NCBI GenBank assembly: GCA_032622095.1
Contig: CP136064.1
Coordinates: 251,538,484-251,602,483 of the forward strand
Length of the DNA: 64,000 bases
Reading direction: 5' to 3'
Origin: Siphonodentalium dalli
Lineage: Eukaryota; Mollusca; Scaphopoda; Gadilida; Siphonodentaliidae
This document shows positions 58,946-64,000 of the stretch, piece by piece. The notes beneath the pieces were generated by a model. The model saw only the letters and a program-made list of their open reading frames with translations, was not told the DNA's origin and did not search any database. Made by a program: the position numbers and the translations under genes. The first letter of the stretch is position 1, and the number at the start of each line of letters is the position of its first letter.

Positions 58946-59350
58946 TTAATCCCAGTTGACAGAATCGTCAGACATTTCTTCGGATGAATAGGCACTGTCC
59001 AACAGATATGTGTACTCCTCCATAAGTTTCAATTTCCAGGTCCCAATCCTCGATCTGGTTGTGGTAACTGTGACATTCTGAACAGGTAAAAGATGATTGT
59101 GAGCTAGTACTCCAAAAATCGGCTTCTATGTCCCGATATGAACTTTCAGAAGACCAATTGTCTGATCCGCTCTCTGATCCGCTGTCGTTATTCATTCCAT
59201 AACGTAATGCCTCAGGCCAGTCGGAAATTGGTTGCTCGTCATCTTCATTATATTGTTCTCCACATACGTGTTGGTCATTTCCAACCATAAATTGCCACAA
59301 CCATGTTATGCCTAAGCATAAATATTTGAATATATGTGTGGTACAAATTT
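58946..59350 (-). pseudogene. Small acidic protein, right arm, decayed
   Basis: Counterpart of 51675-52100. A 20-bp deletion near 59338 removes both candidate start codons. The SGSE tract has two units instead of four. A 1-bp insertion near 59028 shifts the frame before the acidic C-terminus (the left copy ends in NWD; this frame ends in a different, shorter tail). The hydrophobic N-terminal segment and the CSECHSY pair are still readable. A non-functional duplicate. Confidence 0.75.
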
Positions 59351-59887
59351 TGACAATATATATTTTTTGTCGAGAATATATACCTAAAAGTGAACAGCTG
59401 TACACATATAATTGGTATATAAACTAGTTAAGCTATTTCTAAACATCGATTAATAAAATTAACAAAACAGAGTTTCATGAAAAAATATTAAAATTTGTAT
59501 TAAATTAACAAATAGTTGGCCACAAAATTTTGTATGTGTGTCTGAATCTTTACGCAAATAATTTAAACCGTCTTATTATTCGGTTGCTGCAATAGTCGGC
59601 CGAGATTATTGATGTATGCCTGTCTGAACCTTTAAAAAAAAAGCCGTCTTAAGCTGAGATTATTTAGTCGGCCGAGATTACAAAACAACAATATACACAC
59701 ATACTGTTCTATGAATTGGTTTTATTTGTACACGGCCACAAAGCAATGTGAACCTCAAATATCGTAAATATACTTACGCCCAATTTTATCAACCATTCTC
59801 AAATATATAGTACTATAGTACTAACATACTCAAAATACACTTACGCCCAATTTGAAAGTTGAACCTAACGAGTGGCACGTACTACTG

Positions 59888-60709
59888 ATACGTTAGTTTT
59901 AAGGCGCTATGCCAACTGGAGGAATGTACCATTCTACTAACATCGCCGAAAATCTGAAGCAAATCGACCGTACCACTTAGTAGAAAACATCGTCTGAACT
60001 AAGCTCAAATGTATAAATATTTAATACTCGATTCGGGACGCATCTATCGGCGATAAACTAACGAAAACGATTTCGCCATCGAGAGTCACTGCATTTAATT
60101 AATATATAAGAATGACGGTGTGTGTTGTAAATTTGGATATAATATTTGTAAAAATGACTACGTTGAACAAGATTATTCTCCATTTATATTTGATCACCCT
60201 ACCGGAGTGTTTGATATCACTTTAAGGGTGCTAACTGATAATGTTCTCCCTTTGGTATGCTTTTTGTACGATCCGAACGTTTTCCGGTATATTTCCGGAC
60301 AGTTGTCCCCGATTCTAATATATTATTATATATCCCGGAATGCATGTAAAGTTTCTGGGAATTATAGATACGCCATCTATAAGCGGAACTATACTGTCTG
60401 CAGAAGTGTTACGGAAGTGAGACAAATGCTAGTTTCAGCTGAGAGTTTAAAGGTGCATTATCCGAACTAACGCTCGCAAATTACTATTTCCTTGGCTTCG
60501 GGGGTAAACATATTTGATTCTAGTCGAGGAACCCATCAAAGCTCCGAATGATCAGATATCAATGTTTGAAATCTATAATATTTTTCACCACCGACAATTT
60601 TAAGTGGCCCAGTAAACAGTCTAGAAGACTTTCTCTGACCAAATTGCGGACGAAGATGGATAACTCTAAAATCAAGTGTTTTTTTTGTGTCAGATATTTG
60701 ACAAACCGG
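59888..60709. other. No recognisable gene
   Basis: A 116-codon frame at 60120-60470 is open but has no motif I recognise and begins at a non-optimal context. I do not support it as a gene. Confidence 0.35.
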
Positions 60710-60903
60710 CAAAATTTCGTTGAACAAAATGTTGATAAATAACAGGTTTTGGGCAATTTTATATTATAGTTGACTGTGGTTAGCATTATTTTTGGGCAAT
60801 TGTTCGATTCTGATAACTGAAGCGGCATTTCAAAAAATGTTGTTGTTGTTGTTATTGTTGGAATCTGATGATATTGGGACCATCGAATCGGATTTAGTAC
60901 ATT
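60710..60903 (-). repeat. Dispersed repeat, copy 2 (partner at 183-362)
   Basis: Reverse complement of this segment matches the first repeat of the window. It carries a (GTT)n tract equivalent to the CAACAACAA run of copy 1. Confidence 0.7.
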
Positions 60904-63099
60904 AATCGTGTTTAGGAAGACTAAACAAGTTTTTATATAGTTTCCGGGTATAAAATAATAATTACCGGTATGATTCGAAGACACCTGTCCGGAAACTCTT
61001 CTGTAAATGAATATTGATTTTTATACTTTTCTTATATAAAGCGATAATCAAGTGGGACATTTTTTCGTTACTATTTTTATATTCTTTTATATAGAGTTAC
61101 CCCGAATGGTACGCTCCGAACGAACGCGAGTCGTAAATATTAATATATAGAAGCGTTTCCAGACAGAGTTCTTTGGTTCATATTTTGTACCCAGGAAACT
61201 AAACAAAACTTGTTAAGTGATAAATGATAGACCATCGTTAAGAGTTGGCACTATATTGCGAATTCTTGCCGAAATGCTATACTATGAATGTCCTTTCAGA
61301 GTTTTCTCTTCTGGCTTGGGGTCTCCGCCTAATATTCTGGAATTCAGTTCAGTGATTCGAGATGATTACTCATCTTCCTGATAACACGTCGACATTTCTG
61401 TGTATTTGCCATGACAGTCGGTTAAGTTTTTGTGCAACACAATTTTGCACAGTGTTACATATACGTGATATTTCGTTATGTCGGCTAGCAAATTAGTAGC
61501 AATATTTTGGTTGGAGTATTGCAAGATTGAAGTGCCATCAAATACGATGCTGATAATGCCAACAGAAACAAACCCAGTCTACTAGTAACATCGATTTGGA
61601 GTGGAAAAGCTGTTGTTCTAATAACCATTCTTGACGTGGGTGTGTGTATTTGATATATGCAAATGATAGTCCAGCAACGTAAAATAGTCCGCTTATATTC
61701 TAATATGCGTCTTATGCACAAGCAGACTGATCTATATACCATGACCTATGTTCGTTGGAAGACACTGCATAAAGTATCACCCTAGTGCACTACGCATGTT
61801 ATTCCTCGGACACATGACCAGTGGCTCAATTTGCATGACATTTTTAAAAAGTACTGGACACTTATATTATATCATTCCGGCTACAGTGAGTCTGAGCATC
61901 TGCTTGTGTTGACACTCCAATGTGTCACCGTTCAACGCTTGCTTTTCACAGTTGGGATCGGAAACTTGAGAGGTAATGACATTATTTACATGCACATTAG
62001 TGTATCACAATGTTAATTGTAAACATATTAAACTCCACTGTGATGCTTTGCTAAGTCAGATTAGATTGAAGCCCTATTGCATTTGTTCCCGAAGATGATT
62101 TAGTGCTCAAACACTCAAAATTCGATAACTACACCAGCTATCCTTGATTCCGATTTTATATCAATGAGTCTAATTTATATGCCAAATATGGTATCATCAG
62201 AAATACCATAGCACTAAATTATATTTTGTATGTTGTTGTAACTGGAGGTTTGGAATCCCAAATACACATTTATTAGCCTGTACTTTTAAACTTATTGATG
62301 AATAAATTATGTGAGCAGAGCGGATCAGCAATCCAAATGATTATTTGAAGATCGTTCAACTTTCAAGTTTGAGCATTTTCGCGGCCATTTTGATTTTGGC
62401 CATTTGAATTCCAAATTTATATAACCACGAACGTTACTTGCATATAGCGAGTTAAAAAGGACGCTATATAATCTTTCAAACGGAAATAATAAAAATGTCT
62501 GCCATACAAGATCCCATATAATGATCTTGATTGATTCAGTTCATTTAAAAAAAAAACAATCATGTTACCCTTGACCGTTGCAGAAATTGGTCCAGATATC
62601 GGAATTATAGCGCTCATTTTATACGGACTTCATTCATCTTTAAAATGATATATGCCATGGATAGTTTCATTTCGTGCATGTCGCCGAATTTTATTTTGTA
62701 CTTGCCTTATCCCCAAACATTCCACCATTTATTTCTCAAATTTGTTTTTATTTAACATCGTGTCTTCAACTTGGACTTTTAGTATTTTGTAGCCATTGCA
62801 ATATGTTTTTTATAATGAAAAAGTTATATGAATCAATTCTGGTCTAATGTTGTCTAGGTTAGGTGATATGTTGGGTATATTGTCTGGACTAACTGTAAAG
62901 GTATGCGGAGTGGCACCCATTAGATTAGTGAATTGTCCATGGTAAAGTTCATAGATAATGTATTCAATTCTCAGTTGTGCCAAAGATCTCTTGTATGGAG
63001 TCAGGGATCGCATGTATCGTTCCAAACTCTTCAGGAACAAGGTGACCTCAACATCAGGTAGCGGCATTAGTGCTGTAGAGGGTTGTTTCTTCACGGGAG
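60904..63099. other. No recognisable gene
   Basis: Over 2 kb of AT-rich sequence. I see only short frames and one GCGGCCATTTTGATTTTGGC stretch (about 62381) resembling the ATGGCC-type motifs of the foldback elements. No bounded repeat. Confidence 0.4.
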
Positions 63100-63182
63100 G
63101 TACGGTAGTGTTCGGTATTCGACGGATTTCGATATTCGAATATTCGGTTCGAATAACGAGCGAATATTCGAATAGTTAGATA
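63100..63182. repeat. GAATATTCG-rich short repeat cluster
   Basis: Several overlapping TATTCGA / GAATATTCG words, partly palindromic, occur within 80 bp. Such clusters are common in transposable elements of many animals; no boundary could be set. Confidence 0.5.
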
Positions 63183-63640
63183 AGTTATAAAATTTTATTA
63201 TACGCCCAACATGGAATTATAGAAAAAAACGCATTTAGATAAATATCGATATCATCCAGAAGGGGATATAGAAGAATATACTTTCACACTAGCTTGCGCG
63301 TGCGACCGATTCACTTGCGAGTACCAATAATGTTTCCGGTTTGTACTATTGAAGAAGGTCAAAGTGAAAGAACCCATTGTAATATTCTAAATTATATTAT
63401 ATTCACTGATACAGTTATAATTAAAATCTATTTTATGTTGAAATTCGACATATTTATGGCGGAAATAAAAGGAAGAATACGGGAACTATATTTTTATATT
63501 CTGCGGATGGTGAAGTAGCATTGTGAGAACAGGCATCGATCAGCTGATGGCTTAAAAAATTATGCATCGACTGAAGACGATTGTGATATCATTTAACGTC
63601 GTAAGTGGTGAATTGTTTTGGAAATGCGTATAATAAAAAG

Positions 63641-63771
63641 AATATCTAGTGTTTATTTAGTGGATACCGAAAAATACGTCAATCGTTACCGCGACAAGCT
63701 GCTCGCGAAAATAAACATTTGTCTCGCTCACTCATGACATTTTTCGTTATCCACTCAAAACACTAGATATC
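63641..63771. repeat. 130-bp inverted repeat (hairpin MITE)
   Basis: ATATCTAGTGTTT, then TAGTGGATA(C/A)CGAAAAAT at the left, is mirrored at the right end, ending CACTAGATATC. Outer arms are about 45 bp; the centre (GCGACAAGCTGCTCGCG) can form an inner hairpin. No coding capacity. Confidence 0.75.
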
Positions 63772-64000
63772 CTCTATATATAGATAACATATTTTGGAAC
63801 CAATTTATTATTTAATGAAATAGCATATGTATCCATGCACATGCTATACGCAAAAACAGAGAGAGGGAAAAAAAGTCTTTTGGCTTAATAGCAAGAGTTT
63901 ATCTGCATGTTTATGAAGTTCAATTAGTCAATGTCCCATGCATGGTTCCACAAGTTGGTCGTAGTGCCACAATAACTAAGAACATGATCTGGATTGAGCT
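63772..64000. other. No recognisable feature
   Basis: AT-rich sequence to the end of the window; nothing identified. Confidence 0.4.

Larger units (their letters stand above)
51115..59887. repeat. 8.8-kb inverted repeat carrying two gene modules
   Basis: Left arm 51115-55173 (about 4.06 kb) is the reverse complement of right arm 55912-59887 (about 3.98 kb). Outer boundary: AGTAGTACGTGCCACTCG. Inner boundary: GGTTTATGGTCAAATAACC. The arms differ by scattered substitutions, 1-bp indels, a 20-bp deletion, a change in short repeat number and polyCAA length, so they are not a trivial mirror-image assembly copy. Each arm has a small acidic-protein gene and a large ATPase gene in the same direction, pointing to the centre. 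No terminal inverted repeat of a single unit and no transposase, integrase or polymerase gene was found. Confidence 0.88.

Noticed and set aside
60120-60470. 116-codon open frame
   Set aside because: No motif, no homologue recognised and no neighbouring signals; may be chance in AT-rich DNA.

Overview
The window looks like repeat-dense nuclear DNA from an invertebrate, most likely a marine mollusc or related lophotrochozoan. I infer this from Helitron-like elements that pair short tandem repeats with a (CAGA)n microsatellite (the 'pearl'/HINE architecture known from bivalves), a tRNA-derived SINE whose tail resembles molluscan SINEs, a Penelope-like element with a GIY-YIG domain, L2/CR1-like LINE remnants and many palindromic MITEs. 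No rRNA, intact tRNA, prokaryotic operon or CRISPR array was seen. I see no complete, clearly intact host gene; almost every long reading frame is mobile-element coding sequence.

Layout. 1-8.4 kb: unannotatable DNA with a 466-bp partial tandem duplication, a piggyBac-type MITE pair, a Harbinger-like MITE with a TAA target duplication and a near-perfect hairpin. 8.38-20.66 kb: a 12.3-kb array of twelve non-autonomous Helitron-like copies joined head to tail, all on the minus strand. 20.9-26.1 kb: a 5.2-kb foldback element with 1.3-1.6-kb inverted arms and an inverted ~45-bp minisatellite core. 28.76-34.92 kb: a second terminal-inverted-repeat composite holding a 5'-truncated L2-like reverse transcriptase, a possible captured FN3-plus-transmembrane gene fragment and another inverted minisatellite. 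36.2-36.8 kb: an element with two 108-bp inverted arms. 37.3-39.0 kb: a broken Penelope-like element. 39.5-44.5 kb: a 1.7-kb tandem duplication, one copy split by a decayed LINE. 44.6-48.6 kb: a TA-flanked MITE, three more head-to-tail Helitron copies on the plus strand, a 250-bp tandem repeat and a SINE.

51.1-59.9 kb: the most unusual object, an 8.8-kb inverted repeat (arms about 4 kb, spacer about 740 bp). Each arm carries the same two-gene module: a small acidic Ser/Gly/Glu-rich protein with a hydrophobic N-terminus, and a C2H2 finger - polyglutamine - A32-like (FtsK/HerA-type) packaging ATPase - C2HC finger protein. Both copies of the large gene are damaged, but by different lesions. The last 4 kb hold only a dispersed repeat and a MITE.

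Most calls rest on sequence structure that can be seen directly (inverted repeats, target duplications, periodicity, protein motifs). Family names are from memory of those families and no database was searched.
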